DNA of 64,000 nt, taken from NCBI RefSeq assembly GCF_020179405.1, contig NZ_JAICBZ010000010.1, forward strand, positions 1-64,000, read 5' to 3'. A program made the position numbers and the translations under genes. Positions 53,435-63,445 of the stretch are shown one piece after another. Origin of the DNA: Xinfangfangia pollutisoli (GTDB lineage: Bacteria; Pseudomonadota; Alphaproteobacteria; Rhodobacterales; Rhodobacteraceae). How positions within the stretch are numbered: position 1 is the stretch's first letter; each line of letters starts with the position of its first letter. The notes beneath the pieces were generated by a model, which worked only from the letters and a program-made list of their open reading frames with translations, did not search any database and was not told where the DNA came from.

Positions 53435-53818
53435 ATGAAACGCATCTTCCTTCTTTCGGCGCTGGCGCTTTCGCTGGCCACCGCCCCCGCGCTTGCCGAT
53501 GGCAAGAAGGGCAAGGGCCATCACAAGCACGGCCATGCCCAGGCGGTTCAGTTCTGCCCGCCGGGTCTGGCGAAGAAAAACCCGCCCTGCGTGCCGCCCG
53601 GCCAGGCCCGCAAACATGTGGATCCCGACCCGCATTACCATGTCTATCGCGTCGGCGATTACATCCAGCGCGATTATGTGGTTGTGCGCGACCCCGCGCC
53701 CTATGGGCTGGATCCGCGCGGCACCTATTGGCGCGTGGGCGACAATCTGTTCCGGGTCGATGGCCAAAGCGGCCAGGTCCTGGCCACGCTGGGGCTGGTA
53801 TCCGCGCTGCTGAACTAA
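53435..53818 (+). CDS. RcnB-like secreted protein
   Basis: 127 residues. A signal peptide (MKRIFLLSALALSLATAPAL, cut after ALA-DG) leads to a Lys/His-rich stretch and the CPPGLAKKNPPCVPPGQARK motif. The YRVGDYIQRDYVVVRDPAPY segment and WRVGDNLFRVD follow. These match the RcnB-type periplasmic fold, which E. coli uses in nickel/cobalt homeostasis; here metal handling is inferred. GGAGACCTGA precedes the ATG. It is convergent with uvrA. Confidence 0.82.
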   Translation: MKRIFLLSALALSLATAPALADGKKGKGHHKHGHAQAVQFCPPGLAKKNPPCVPPGQARKHVDPDPHYHVYRVGDYIQRDYVVVRDPAPYGLDPRGTYWRVGDNLFRVDGQSGQVLATLGLVSALLN

Positions 53819-53828
53819 GAAAGGCGCA

Positions 53829-53851
53829 GGCGGCGGATCTATTCCGCCGCC
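53829..53851. terminator. Bidirectional hairpin between the RcnB-like gene and uvrA
   Basis: Nine-base arms GGCGGCGGA/TCCGCCGCC with a TCTAT loop containing the uvrA stop codon. On the minus strand TGCGCCTTTCTTAG follows. It could end both convergent transcripts, but the U-runs are short. Confidence 0.45.
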
Positions 53852-56694
53852 ACCCGCCGCCGCGGCTTCAGCATGTCCTTCAGATAGCGCCCGGTATGAC
53901 TGGCCTCGACCTTGGCAATGTCTTCCGGCGTGCCGGTCGCCACGATCTCGCCCCCGCCATCGCCGCCTTCCGGCCCGATATCGATGATCCAGTCCGCGGT
54001 CTTGATCACGTCCAGATTGTGCTCGATCACCACGACGGTGTTTCCCTGTTCCACAAGGGAATGAAGCACTTCCAGAAGTTTCCTTACATCTTCGAAATGC
54101 AGGCCGGTGGTCGGTTCGTCCAGGATGTACAGCGTCCGGCCGGTGGCCCGGCGCGACAGTTCCTTTGACAGCTTGACCCGCTGCGCCTCGCCGCCCGACA
54201 GGGTGGTGGCCTGTTGGCCGACCTTGATATAGCCAAGCCCCACTTCGCACAGCGCATCCATCTTTTCCCGGATCGCTGGAACCGCCTGGAAAAACTCGCG
54301 CGCATCTTCACATGTCATGTCAAGAACATCGGCAATGCTTTTGTTCTTGAAGCGGATTTCCAGGGTTTCCCGATTGTAGCGCTGGCCCTTGCAGGTCTCG
54401 CAGGTCACATAGACATCGGGCAGGAAATGCATCTCGATCTTGATGACGCCATCGCCCTGGCAGGCCTCGCAGCGTCCGCCCTTGACGTTGAAGCTGAAGC
54501 GCCCGGGCTGATAGCCGCGCGCCTTGGCTTCGGGCAGGCCTGCGAACCAGTCGCGAATTGGTGTGAAGGCCCCGGTGTAAGTGGCTGGATTCGAACGCGG
54601 AGTCCGCCCAATCGGGCGTTGGTCGATATCGATCACCTTGTCCAGATGTTCGAACCCTTTGATCGTTTCGCAGGGTGAAGGCGTCTCATGTGCGCCATTC
54701 AGCTTCAGCGCCGCGGTCTTGAACAGGGTCTCGATCGTCAGCGTCGATTTCCCGCCGCCCGACACGCCGGTGACACAGACGAATTTCCCCAGCGGGAAAT
54801 CCACCGTCACGTCCTTGAGGTTGTTCCCCGAAGCCTTGACCACGGTTAGCTTTTTCCCGCTACCCTTCCGCCGGGTCTTCGGCACGGCAATCTCGCGCGC
54901 ACCCGACAGATACTGCCCGGTCAGGCTGGCCGGATCCGTCGCGATTTCGGCCGGCGTGCCGCGCGCCACGATCTGGCCGCCATGCACCCCCGCGCCGGGG
55001 CCGATGTCGAAGACATAATCCGCCTCGCGGATCGCATCCTCGTCATGTTCCACCACCAGCACGGTGTTGCCCTGGTCGCGCAGGCCTTTCAGCGTGCCAA
55101 GAAGCCGGTCATTGTCGCGCTGATGCAGCCCGATCGAGGGCTCGTCCAGCACATACAGCACCCCGGTCAGGCCCGAGCCGATCTGGCTGGCCAGCCTGAT
55201 CCGCTGCGATTCGCCACCCGACAGCGTGCCGGCATTGCGGCTCATCGTCAGGTAGTCCAGCCCGACATTCACAAGGAATCCAAGGCGTTCTCGGATTTCC
55301 TTCAGAATCGCCCGGGCGATTTCATTCTTCTGGGCGGTCAGCGCGCCGGGCACGGTTTCCACCCAGCCATGCGCCTCGCGGATCGACAGGCGCACGACCT
55401 GGCCGATATGCAGCCCGCCGATCTTCACCGCCAGCGCCTCGGGCTTCAGCCGGTAGCCGCCGCAGGCATGGCAATCGCGATTGGCCTGATAGCGCTCCAT
55501 CTCTTCGCGGCTCCAGGCCGAGTCGGTCTCGCGATAGCGCCGTTCCATATTCGGGATCACGCCTTCGAAGACACGCCGCACATGATAGCTGCGCCCGCCT
55601 TCATCATAGGTGAAGTCAATCTCCTCACCCTTTGATCCATAAAGGAAAAGCAGCTTCACCGCATCCGGCAGGTCGCGCCATTTCGTCTTCTTGTCAAAGC
55701 CGTAATGCTTGGACAGCGCGTCCACCGTCTGGGTGAAATAGGGCGATTTCGACTTGGCCCAGGGCGCGATGGCGCCTTGCGGGATCGACAGGCCCTGATC
55801 GGGCACGACCAGGCGTTCGTCAAAGAACAGCTCGACCCCCAGCCCGTCGCAGACCGGGCAGGCACCGAAGGGCGCGTTGAACGAGAACAGCCGCGGCTCG
55901 ATCTCGGCAATGGTAAAGCCGGAAACCGGACAGGCGAATTTCTCGGAATATGTCGTTCTTTCCGCGGCTTCGTCGGCGATCTCGATCACCGCGATTCCAT
56001 CGGCCAGGTTCAGCGCGGTGCGGAAACTGTCGGCCAGCCGGGTCTCCAGCCCTTCGCGCACCACGATCCGGTCGACCACCACATCGATATTGTGGCGGAA
56101 CTTCTTGTCCAACGTGGGCGGCTCTTCCAGCTCGTGGAAGGTTCCGTTCACCTTGACCCGCTGGAAGCCTTGCTTCCGAAGCTCCAGAAATTCCTTCTTA
56201 TATTCGCCCTTGCGGTCGCGCACGATCGGCGCCAGCAGATAGGCGCGCGTGCCTTCGGGCATGGCCATGACCGCATCGACCATGTCCTGCACCTGCATCG
56301 CGGTGATCGGCAGGCCGGTCGCCGGCGAATAGGGCGTGCCCACGCGGGCGAACAGCAGCCGCAGATAGTCATAGATCTCGGTCACCGTGCCGACGGTCGA
56401 GCGCGGGTTCTTCGAGGTGGTCTTCTGCTCGATCGAAATCGCCGGGCTCAGGCCCGAGATATGGTCGACATCCGGCTTGCCCATCATGTCCAGGAACTGC
56501 CGCGCATAGGCCGACAGCGATTCGACATAGCGCCTTTGCCCTTCGGCATAGATCGTGTCGAAGGCCAGCGATGACTTGCCCGAGCCCGACAGGCCGGTCA
56601 TCACCACCAGCTGGTCGCGCGGAATGTCCAGATCGACGCCCTTGAGATTATGCTCACGCGCGCCGCGTACTTCGATGAACTTCTGTTCTGCCAT
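53839..56694 (-). CDS. uvrA: Excinuclease ABC subunit A
   Basis: 951 residues with the start at 56694 ([20 protein letters not shown]), after AGGGGTGTGCA; the earlier frame start adds 17 unlike residues. It is the damage-recognition ATPase of nucleotide excision repair. Walker A motifs are [10 protein letters not shown] and [10 protein letters not shown]. Zinc-finger cysteines lie in CPVCDGLG and the [15 protein letters not shown] region. ABC signatures [12 protein letters not shown] and [11 protein letters not shown] are present, and [12 protein letters not shown] is the second Walker B region. Full length, no defects seen. Confidence 0.97.
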   Translation of the reverse strand: MAEQKFIEVRGAREHNLKGVDLDIPRDQLVVMTGLSGSGKSSLAFDTIYAEGQRRYVESLSAYARQFLDMMGKPDVDHISGLSPAISIEQKTTSKNPRSTVGTVTEIYDYLRLLFARVGTPYSPATGLPITAMQVQDMVDAVMAMPEGTRAYLLAPIVRDRKGEYKKEFLELRKQGFQRVKVNGTFHELEEPPTLDKKFRHNIDVVVDRIVVREGLETRLADSFRTALNLADGIAVIEIADEAAERTTYSEKFACPVSGFTIAEIEPRLFSFNAPFGACPVCDGLGVELFFDERLVVPDQGLSIPQGAIAPWAKSKSPYFTQTVDALSKHYGFDKKTKWRDLPDAVKLLFLYGSKGEEIDFTYDEGGRSYHVRRVFEGVIPNMERRYRETDSAWSREEMERYQANRDCHACGGYRLKPEALAVKIGGLHIGQVVRLSIREAHGWVETVPGALTAQKNEIARAILKEIRERLGFLVNVGLDYLTMSRNAGTLSGGESQRIRLASQIGSGLTGVLYVLDEPSIGLHQRDNDRLLGTLKGLRDQGNTVLVVEHDEDAIREADYVFDIGPGAGVHGGQIVARGTPAEIATDPASLTGQYLSGAREIAVPKTRRKGSGKKLTVVKASGNNLKDVTVDFPLGKFVCVTGVSGGGKSTLTIETLFKTAALKLNGAHETPSPCETIKGFEHLDKVIDIDQRPIGRTPRSNPATYTGAFTPIRDWFAGLPEAKARGYQPGRFSFNVKGGRCEACQGDGVIKIEMHFLPDVYVTCETCKGQRYNRETLEIRFKNKSIADVLDMTCEDAREFFQAVPAIREKMDALCEVGLGYIKVGQQATTLSGGEAQRVKLSKELSRRATGRTLYILDEPTTGLHFEDVRKLLEVLHSLVEQGNTVVVIEHNLDVIKTADWIIDIGPEGGDGGGEIVATGTPEDIAKVEASHTGRYLKDMLKPRRRVAAE

Positions 56695-56789
56695 TGCACA
56701 CCCCTGCGACGCCCCAGAGATAGGGCAATTCGCCGGCGTATCCAACCGGATTTTGCGAACGAAGCAAGAACCTGCGCAGGGCGGCCTTT

Positions 56790-56813
56790 ACATATTCCCA
56801 TAACAATATATGT
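56790..56813. promoter_or_regulatory. AT-rich dyad in the rhodanese promoter
   Basis: ACATAT at 56790 and ATATGT at 56808 are inverted, and inside them ATATT-N8-AATAT repeats the symmetry. The region is strikingly AT-rich for this window and lies 29-52 bases before the rhodanese ATG. An ArsR-type sulfide/persulfide repressor site (BigR/SqrR-like) is one possibility; no such regulator is nearby. Confidence 0.35.
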
Positions 56814-56841
56814 ATTGCCGCATCACAGCATGAGGTCTGCC

Positions 56842-57201
56842 ATGTTCAACTTCCTTCGGCCCGCCGCGCGGGCGCCGCTGCCCTCGGTTCCCGAGGTTGC
56901 CGCGGCGGTCGCAAAGGGCGAGATGGTTCTGGTCGATGTGCGCGAGATCGCCGAGATCCGGGCCTCGGGCAAGGCCAGGGGCGCGCTGGCAATTCCGCTG
57001 GCCACGCTGGCGCGGAAGGCCGACCCGCAGGCCCCCGATGCGGCGCTGCGGCCGGGCCTGCCGGTGGCGGTCTATTGCGCCTCGGGCGGGCGGTCGGGCC
57101 TGGCGGCGCAGCTGCTGGGCCGGATGGGCTATGCGCCGGTCTACAATCTGGGCGGGCTGGGCGATTGGGTCGCCGGGGGCGGTCAGGTCGACAGGATCTG
57201 A
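56842..57201 (+). CDS. Rhodanese-domain protein
   Basis: 119 residues, a single rhodanese domain. The catalytic cysteine is in VAVYCASGGRSGLAAQ; VLVDVREIAEI and NLGGLGDW complete the fold. The start at 56842 was chosen for GAGG six bases upstream rather than an in-frame ATG four codons earlier without one. It transfers sulfane sulfur, probably in sulfide detoxification or thiol metabolism. Its 3' end overlaps the convergent MFS gene by 19 bases. An AT-rich dyad lies in its promoter. Confidence 0.85.
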   Translation: MFNFLRPAARAPLPSVPEVAAAVAKGEMVLVDVREIAEIRASGKARGALAIPLATLARKADPQAPDAALRPGLPVAVYCASGGRSGLAAQLLGRMGYAPVYNLGGLGDWVAGGGQVDRI

Positions 57202-58355
57202 CGCCGCCGCGCCTGCCACAGATGCAGCGCGATCCCCGCGCCGCAGAGCAGCATCGCCAGGCCGGTCAGCGCCAAGGGCCCCGCCCCGGCCAGCACCGCC
57301 GCCAGAACCGGCGTGCCGGTCGTGGTGCCCAGATTGCCCAGCTGCGCCACCGCGCCCGCAGCACGCGCCCGGTCCTCGGGCCGGCGGTTCAACTCGGGGA
57401 TCGAGGCGAAGCTTGCGCCCTGCACGATCCCCAGCGCCGCCGCCAGCCAGCAGCCGCCCAGCAGCATGCCCGCCCCCTGCCCCCAGGCCAGCGCCAGAAT
57501 CGCAAAACCCGGGATCGCCGCGGCATAGCCCCATTGCACCAGCCGCACCGCCGACATCCGGCCCAGAAGCCGCACGCCCAGCGTCAGCGACACGACAATC
57601 GAGGTCAGCGGCATCGCCGTCGCCATCAGCGCCCGCTGGCTGTCGGGGGCGGCCGGCGGCAGAAGCGTCAGGCAGGCGACATACAGGAAGGTGTAGAAGC
57701 AAAAGCCCATCGCCGGCGCGGCGATCCGGGGCGAGGCATAGATCTGCAGATGCTGGCGCAACAGATTGCCGGCGGCGCGCGGCGGTGCGGCCGGATCGGC
57801 GGGCAGCACCCGCGCCAGGATCAGCGCCAGCGCCGCCATCCAGCCGGCATGGGCCAGGAACAGATGCGCCGCCCCGCCTGGCCCGGCAAAGGCCGGGGCC
57901 AGCAGCGCCAGAACCGCATAGGTCACCCCGAAGAACGAAGACCAAAGCGTCATCGCCAGCGGCCGCCGCGGCTCGGGCGCCAGCTGGGCGATCATCACCG
58001 GGCCGACGACCACAATCGTCAGATGCGAGGCGCCTTCCAGGACCCGCGCGGCGATCATGAACGGATAGGCCGGCAGCAGCGCCTCGACCGCCGAGACGAC
58101 GGCCCCCATGGCCAGCGCCGATACAATCGCCCGGCGCGGTCCGATCCGCGCCACCAGCAGCCCCGCCGTGGTGCCGAAAACCAGCCCGACCATCCCCACG
58201 ACCGAGACGACAAGCCCCAGCGCTACCTCGCCCGATCCGCCATAGATCGCGCGAAGATCTTCATACAGAACGGAAATCTTGCCGAACTGCGCCGCGGCGC
58301 CAAGCCCTGCGCACCACAGAAGCAGAACCAGGATCATCGGGGGCAAATTGCGCAT
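57183..58355 (-). CDS. MFS transporter
   Basis: 390 residues, about twelve helices in two halves. The family loop G-x-x-x-x-R-x-G-x-R-R appears in AGLLVARIGPRRA between helices 2 and 3, and ARVLEGASH and GPVMIAQLAPEPRR follow. The N-terminus GLGAAAQFGKISVLYEDL is unusual enough to suggest a distinct subfamily, but the substrate is unknown. The tail overlaps the rhodanese gene on the other strand. Confidence 0.85.
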   Translation of the reverse strand: MRNLPPMILVLLLWCAGLGAAAQFGKISVLYEDLRAIYGGSGEVALGLVVSVVGMVGLVFGTTAGLLVARIGPRRAIVSALAMGAVVSAVEALLPAYPFMIAARVLEGASHLTIVVVGPVMIAQLAPEPRRPLAMTLWSSFFGVTYAVLALLAPAFAGPGGAAHLFLAHAGWMAALALILARVLPADPAAPPRAAGNLLRQHLQIYASPRIAAPAMGFCFYTFLYVACLTLLPPAAPDSQRALMATAMPLTSIVVSLTLGVRLLGRMSAVRLVQWGYAAAIPGFAILALAWGQGAGMLLGGCWLAAALGIVQGASFASIPELNRRPEDRARAAGAVAQLGNLGTTTGTPVLAAVLAGAGPLALTGLAMLLCGAGIALHLWQARRRQILST

Positions 58356-58414
58356 GGCCCTGACCTAGCAGCCGCCCCGCGCCGATGCCAGCCCCTGTGG
58401 GGCCGCCGCGCGGC

Positions 58415-58972
58415 TCAGGCCCGGCAGCCCATGGCCCAGGCCACCAGCGGAAAATCGGGATCGTTGGTCAGATCGTCCTCGGGCCGCGCCTCGGGCGGCC
58501 AGGGCAGTTCCAGATTGCGCGCGGCGGCGGCACGATTGCCCCATTGCGCCGCGCGGATCGAGCCTTCCTCGAACCCCGCCTCGACCAGCAGGTTATGCAG
58601 GCCCCGCGCCGACCAGCGGCTGCAATCGACCGGGACGGCGTGATAGGGAATGAAGAAGGGCACCGCCAGCCAGAACCAGCCGCCCTTCTTCAGCATCCTG
58701 TAGACATTGCGCGTCGCGGCCTGCGGGCGGTCGATATGTTCCCAGACCTGATTGGCCAGGATCACATCGAATTTGCGCGGCTTGCCGTCCCCGTCCAGGA
58801 ACGGCCCGCGGCAGGGGTCATGCGCGGGGTAATGGAAGCTTTCGAAGCTGCGAAAGCCCAGCCCCGCGCCCCAGGCGCCGGAAATCTCGGCCGCATCCAG
58901 ACGCTCGGGCCCCAGCGCGCGCAGCCAGGCGCGGCTGGTCTTCTGCATCACGATGCGGTTGAGCGAGGCCAT
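58415..58972 (-). CDS. SAM-dependent methyltransferase
   Basis: 185 residues, shorter than usual class I methyltransferases. The post-Rossmann part is clear: KFDVILANQVWEHIDRPQAA is the acidic/Trp-Glu-His (VxEH) motif, then NVYRMLKKGGWFWLAVPFF. The glycine-rich SAM motif I near the N-terminus is weak (ERLDAAEISGAWGAG), so it may bind SAM atypically. It starts three bases after the lpd stop, on the same strand, and may be transcribed from the lpd promoter. Substrate unknown. Confidence 0.8.
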   Translation of the reverse strand: MASLNRIVMQKTSRAWLRALGPERLDAAEISGAWGAGLGFRSFESFHYPAHDPCRGPFLDGDGKPRKFDVILANQVWEHIDRPQAATRNVYRMLKKGGWFWLAVPFFIPYHAVPVDCSRWSARGLHNLLVEAGFEEGSIRAAQWGNRAAAARNLELPWPPEARPEDDLTNDPDFPLVAWAMGCRA

Positions 58973-58975
58973 GGC

Positions 58976-60373
58976 CTAGAAGTGAATGGCCCGCCCATAG
59001 GCGTCAAGCACCGATTCATGCATCATTTCCGACAGGGTCGGATGCGGGAAGACGGTTTCCATCAGCTCGGCCTCGGTCGTCTCCAGCGTGCGCCCGACGA
59101 TGTAACCCTGGATCAGCTCGGTCACTTCGGCGCCGACCATATGCGCGCCCAGCAACTCGCCCGTCTTGGCATCGAAAACGGTTTTCACCAGCCCCTCGGG
59201 TTCGCCAAGCGCGATGGCCTTGCCATTGCCGATAAAGGGGAAACGGCCGACCTTCACCGTATAGCCCGCCTCTTTCGCCTTGGCCTCGGTCATGCCGACA
59301 CTGGCCACTTGCGGATGGCAATATGTGCAGCCGGCGATCGAGCCGGGCTTGATCGGATGCGGGTGCTGGCCGGCGATCAGTTCGGCCACCATCACGCCTT
59401 CATGGCTGGCCTTATGGGCAAGCCAGGGCGCGCCGGCCACGTCGCCGATGGCGAACAGGCCCGGCACGCCGGTGCGGCAGAATTCATCCGTGACCACATG
59501 GGTGCGGTCCAGCTTCACGCCCAGGGCTTCCAGGCCCAGGTTTTCGACATTGCCGACGATGCCCACGGCCGAGATCACCGTGTCGTAATCCGAGGTGGTG
59601 ACCTTGCCATCCTGTTCGATATGCGCGGTCACGCCCTGGCCCGGCTTGCGGTCCAGCTTCTTGACCGCCGCCTTTTCCAGGATCTTCATCCCCTGCTTGA
59701 CGAATTGCTTCTTGGCGAAGGCGCTGATTTCGGCATCTTCCACGGGAAGGATGCGGTCCATCACCTCAACCACCGTGGTCTCGGCGCCCAACGTGTTGAA
59801 GAAGCTGGCGAATTCGATACCGATCGCGCCCGAGCCGATGACCAGCAGCTTCTTCGGCATCCGGCTGGCGACCAGCGCATGCTTGTAGCTCCAGACCAGA
59901 TCGCCATCGGCTTCCAGCCCCGGCAATTCGCGGGCCCGCGCGCCGGTGGCCAGGATCACGTTCTTCGCGGTCAGCGTCTCGGTGCCCTTGTCGGTCTTCA
60001 CCTCGACCACGCCGGGTTTCGGCAGGAAGGCGGTGCCCATGATCACGGTCACCTTGTTCTTCTTCAACAGGTGGCCCACGCCGCTGGCCAGCTGCTTGGC
60101 CACCCCGCGCGAGCGTTGCACCACCGCCGGCAGGTCATAGCCGATGCCTTCGGCCTTCAGCCCGAATTCCTTGGCGCGATGCATCAGATGGAAGACTTCC
60201 GAGGACCGCAGCAGCGCCTTGGTGGGGATACAGCCCCAGTTCAGGCAGATGCCGCCCAGATGTTCACGCTCGACCACGGCGGTCTTCAGCCCCAGCTGGG
60301 CCGCGCGGATTGCCGCGACATAGCCGCCGGGCCCCGCCCCCACCACCACGATGTCGAAATTCTGGTCGGCCAT
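58976..60373 (-). CDS. lpd: Dihydrolipoamide dehydrogenase
   Basis: 465 residues. FAD-binding VVVGAGPGGYVAAIRAAQLG, the redox disulphide GGICLNWGCIPTK, NAD-binding VIGSGAIGIEFASFF, FAIGDVAGAPWLAHKA and the C-terminal HPHPTLSE (active-site His in FPHPTLSEMMHES) are all present. It reoxidises lipoamide in pyruvate or 2-oxoglutarate dehydrogenase complexes, or the glycine cleavage system. The E1/E2 genes are not adjacent, so its complex is not defined here. GGAGGGGAAC precedes the ATG. Confidence 0.95.
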   Translation of the reverse strand: MADQNFDIVVVGAGPGGYVAAIRAAQLGLKTAVVEREHLGGICLNWGCIPTKALLRSSEVFHLMHRAKEFGLKAEGIGYDLPAVVQRSRGVAKQLASGVGHLLKKNKVTVIMGTAFLPKPGVVEVKTDKGTETLTAKNVILATGARARELPGLEADGDLVWSYKHALVASRMPKKLLVIGSGAIGIEFASFFNTLGAETTVVEVMDRILPVEDAEISAFAKKQFVKQGMKILEKAAVKKLDRKPGQGVTAHIEQDGKVTTSDYDTVISAVGIVGNVENLGLEALGVKLDRTHVVTDEFCRTGVPGLFAIGDVAGAPWLAHKASHEGVMVAELIAGQHPHPIKPGSIAGCTYCHPQVASVGMTEAKAKEAGYTVKVGRFPFIGNGKAIALGEPEGLVKTVFDAKTGELLGAHMVGAEVTELIQGYIVGRTLETTEAELMETVFPHPTLSEMMHESVLDAYGRAIHF

Positions 60374-60467
60374 GTTCCCCTCCCTAGGAAATTCGTTTAC
60401 CCTTAAACCATCTCATTCAACGCAGCAACAAAGCCGGCCGCATAGGCCTATTCCGCGCGCGCATGGC

Positions 60468-61037
60468 TTAGGTCTTCATCTGTTTCACCAGCGCGGGATA
60501 GCCGCCCGCGGCCAGAAATGCCGCTTCCTCGGGGGTGTTTTCCCGCTGCAGCGCCGCGTTGCGCCCGGGAAAGCGGCCAAACCGGCGGATCATCTCGGCA
60601 TGGGCGCGGGCATGCAGCGCCATCTCGGGATCCGAGCTCATCCGCGTCTCCATCAGCGCGATGGCCTTCTGCTGGTCGGCCGGATCTTCGGAATGCTCGA
60701 AGGGCATGTAGAAGAATTGCCGGTCGGGTTCGGGCACGTCCAGATCCCAGCCCGCCGCCAGCACCTTTTCCGCCGCGGCCCGGGCCTGGGCATCGGTGGC
60801 AAAGGCCAGTTCCGTGCCGCGATGGATGTTGCGGGCGAATTGGTCGGCGATGACGATATAGGCCAGCGAGCCCGCCGGACCGTCGACCCAATGCTCCAGC
60901 CCGCCATCGCGCAGCGCCGCCAGCAGCACCTCGAATCGCGTCGCGCAGGCATCGTCGATTTCCTCGGTGCCGGCATACCAGCCCTCGGGGCCGATCTCGC
61001 CCAGCCAGAAATCAAGCACTTCCACCGGATCAGACAT
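60468..61037 (-). CDS. DUF924 family protein
   Basis: 189 residues. The start at 61037 follows an ideal GGAGG-TGACC. VLDFWLGEIGPEGWYAGTEE near the N-terminus, the VIADQFARNIHRGT motif, MPFEHSEDPADQQKA and FGRFPGRNAAL are characteristic of this helical family (tetratricopeptide-like fold). Function unknown. It lies between lpd and an MFS gene on the same strand. Confidence 0.9.
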   Translation of the reverse strand: MSDPVEVLDFWLGEIGPEGWYAGTEEIDDACATRFEVLLAALRDGGLEHWVDGPAGSLAYIVIADQFARNIHRGTELAFATDAQARAAAEKVLAAGWDLDVPEPDRQFFYMPFEHSEDPADQQKAIALMETRMSSDPEMALHARAHAEMIRRFGRFPGRNAALQRENTPEEAAFLAAGGYPALVKQMKT

Positions 61038-61090
61038 GGTCACCTCCTGCCCCGGCCAGCCTGACAGGCCCGCGCGCGCTGCGCAACCAC

Positions 61091-62326
61091 TCAGCGCGGG
61101 CTGCCCATGTCGGCCTCTTCCAGCACCGTCGCCACCGCCACTTGCGAGGCGGTGGGCGTCACGCCGCGGAAGGCGCCGGTCATCGCCGGCGCGGCCCGGC
61201 GCGTCATCCGCCAGCCGGCATATCCGGCCAGCGCCAGATACAGAACCGCGATGAACAGGAAGAAGCCCGCCGGCCCGATCCCCGCCATCATCCAGCCGGT
61301 GATCACCGGGCCGAAGATCGCACCGAAGCCGTTCAGGAAGATCATCCCCGCACTGGCGCCCGGCATTTCATCCAGGCTCATGAAGTCGTTGGTATAGGCG
61401 ATCAGCAGCGCATAGACCGGGTTGGTGATCCCGCCCAGCACCACCGCCGCCGCGATCAGCGCCCAGAACGGCAGGCCCGGGATCATCGCAAGCAGCATCG
61501 CCAAGGCGGCCACCAGGCTTAGCCCCAGGATCAGGCTGCGGCGATCCATCCGGTCGCTGATATAGCCCACCGGATATTGCAGGATCAGCCCGCCCACATA
61601 CATCGCCCCCACGAAGACCGATATCTGCCCGACGCTCAGCCCGACCTGGGTGCCCCAGACCGAGGCCATGCCGAACATGGCCGAAAAGATCCCCCCGGTC
61701 AGCAGCATGCCGATGCAGCCCAGGGGCGAGATTTCAAACAGCTTGCGGAAGGCCAGCCGCCGCGCCCCGTCAAAGGCGGGTGCGGGCGTCGGCGCCAGCA
61801 GGATCGGCAGGAAGGCCAACGAGACCAGGACCGAGGGGATGATGAACAGGATGAAGCCCGAAGCATCGGGCAGGTTCAGCAGAACCTGGCTGACGATGAT
61901 CCCCAGCATCTGGGTGATCATATAGGCCGACAGCGCCTGACCGCGGGTCTCGTTGGTGGCGGTGTTGTTGATCCAGCTTTCGGCGGTGATGTAGATCCCC
62001 GAAAAACAGAAACCCGCCAACACGCGCAGCAGGCTCCAGGCGATCCAGTCGGGCATCACCGGATAGACGACCAGGATCGCCGAAATGGCCGAGCCGAGCG
62101 CGGCAAAGACCCGCACATGCCCGACCCGCTGGATCAGCCGCGGCGCCACGACCGAGCCGAACAGGAAGCCCGCGAAATAGCAGGACATCACGATCGACAG
62201 CTCGAAGGTCGAAAAGCCCTCGCCGCTGCCGCGGATGCCCAGAAGCGTGCCCTGAATGCCGTTGCCGACCATCAGCATCATCACGCCCAACAGAAGCGGC
62301 CAGGTGCTGGTAAGAACCTTGAACAT
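61091..62326 (-). CDS. MFS transporter (YcaD/YfkF-like)
   Basis: 411 residues, twelve helices. The N-terminus MFKVLTSTWPLLLGVMMLMV and GTLLGIRGSGEGFSTFELSI are characteristic of the YcaD-type subfamily. YFAGFLFGSVVAPRLIQRVG contains the inter-helix 2-3 motif; helix 6 is followed by a polar loop (PTPAPAFDGARRLAFRKL). The C-terminus is a 40-residue hydrophilic tail (TPTASQVAVATVLEEADMG). Substrate unknown. The ribosome-binding site is weak. Confidence 0.87.
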   Translation of the reverse strand: MFKVLTSTWPLLLGVMMLMVGNGIQGTLLGIRGSGEGFSTFELSIVMSCYFAGFLFGSVVAPRLIQRVGHVRVFAALGSAISAILVVYPVMPDWIAWSLLRVLAGFCFSGIYITAESWINNTATNETRGQALSAYMITQMLGIIVSQVLLNLPDASGFILFIIPSVLVSLAFLPILLAPTPAPAFDGARRLAFRKLFEISPLGCIGMLLTGGIFSAMFGMASVWGTQVGLSVGQISVFVGAMYVGGLILQYPVGYISDRMDRRSLILGLSLVAALAMLLAMIPGLPFWALIAAAVVLGGITNPVYALLIAYTNDFMSLDEMPGASAGMIFLNGFGAIFGPVITGWMMAGIGPAGFFLFIAVLYLALAGYAGWRMTRRAAPAMTGAFRGVTPTASQVAVATVLEEADMGSPR

Positions 62327-62371
62327 GGTGAAATGCGTCCTTTGCGCCTTCCGGCCGTCTTGCGGGGAAAG

Positions 62372-63445
62372 TCAGGTCAGGGATGACAGGGCGTCGCCGT
62401 CCCGCGGCTCGGGCACAAGCAGCGACGCGTCGCCATATGAGAAGAAGCGGTAGCCACAGGCCACGGCATGATCATAGATCCGGTCGATCCGCGCCTTGCC
62501 CATCAGCGCCGAGACCAGCATCAGCAGCGTCGAGCGCGGCAGGTGGAAATTCGTCATCAGGGCATCGGTCACGCGGAAGTCGAAGCCGGGATAGATGAAG
62601 ATATCCGTCGGCCCCTCCCAGGGCGCGATCTGGCCGGTGGCGCGGGCCGCCGTCTCGATCAGGCGCAGCGCGGTGGTGCCAACCGGAATCACCCGGCCCC
62701 CCGCGGCCCTGGTTGCGGCGATCTCGGCCGCGGCCTCGGGCGTGACCCGGCCCCATTCGGCATGCATGCGATGCGTCGTCACGTCTTCGACCTTGACCGG
62801 CAGGAAGGTGCCTGCGCCGACATGCAGCGTCACTTCGGTGAAATCGACGCCCCGGTCGCGCAGCGCCGCCAGCAGGGCTTCGTCGAAATGCAGGCTGGCC
62901 GTGGGCGCCGCCACGGCGCCGGAATGGCGGGCGAAGACGGTCTGGTAATCGTCCTTGTCGGCCGCATCGGCGGGGCGCTTGGCGGCGATATAGGGCGGCA
63001 GCGGCATGGCGCCGGCCGCGGCCAGGGCGGCATCGAAATCCTCGCCCGCGCGGTCGAAGACCAGGCGCAGATCCGTCTCGCCCTTCTCGGCCACCTCGGC
63101 CGACAGATCGGCCGAGAAGACCACCCGTTCGCCCAGGCGCAGCTTGCGCAGCGGTTTGGCCAGCGCCCGCCAGCCGCCCGCCGCCGCCGGCTCCAAGAGC
63201 GTGATCTCGACCTTTGCCTGCGCCTCGCCCCGGGTCCGGGTGCCGAACAGCCGCGCCGGGATCACCCTGGTGTTGTTCAGCACCAGCCGGTCGCCCGGGC
63301 GCAGGATCGCGGGCAGGTCATGCACATGCCGGTCGGCGATCGCATCGCCTTCGGCCAGCAGCAGCCGCGCCGACGATCGCGGCTTGGCGGGTCTGGTGGC
63401 GATCAGCCGCTCGGGCAGGTCGAAATCGAAATCCGACAGTTTCAT
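62372..63445 (-). CDS. queA: S-adenosylmethionine:tRNA ribosyltransferase-isomerase
   Basis: 357 residues. QueA adds the cyclopentene ring to preQ1 at the wobble base of tRNAs reading Asn, Asp, His and Tyr codons. [20 protein letters not shown] at the N-terminus, [30 protein letters not shown]-like [27 protein letters not shown] and [20 protein letters not shown] are family-specific. GGGAAGCGGCGG precedes the ATG. It overlaps the following AsmA-like gene end by four bases (ATGA), with that gene upstream on the same strand. Confidence 0.96.
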   Translation of the reverse strand: MKLSDFDFDLPERLIATRPAKPRSSARLLLAEGDAIADRHVHDLPAILRPGDRLVLNNTRVIPARLFGTRTRGEAQAKVEITLLEPAAAGGWRALAKPLRKLRLGERVVFSADLSAEVAEKGETDLRLVFDRAGEDFDAALAAAGAMPLPPYIAAKRPADAADKDDYQTVFARHSGAVAAPTASLHFDEALLAALRDRGVDFTEVTLHVGAGTFLPVKVEDVTTHRMHAEWGRVTPEAAAEIAATRAAGGRVIPVGTTALRLIETAARATGQIAPWEGPTDIFIYPGFDFRVTDALMTNFHLPRSTLLMLVSALMGKARIDRIYDHAVACGYRFFSYGDASLLVPEPRDGDALSSLT

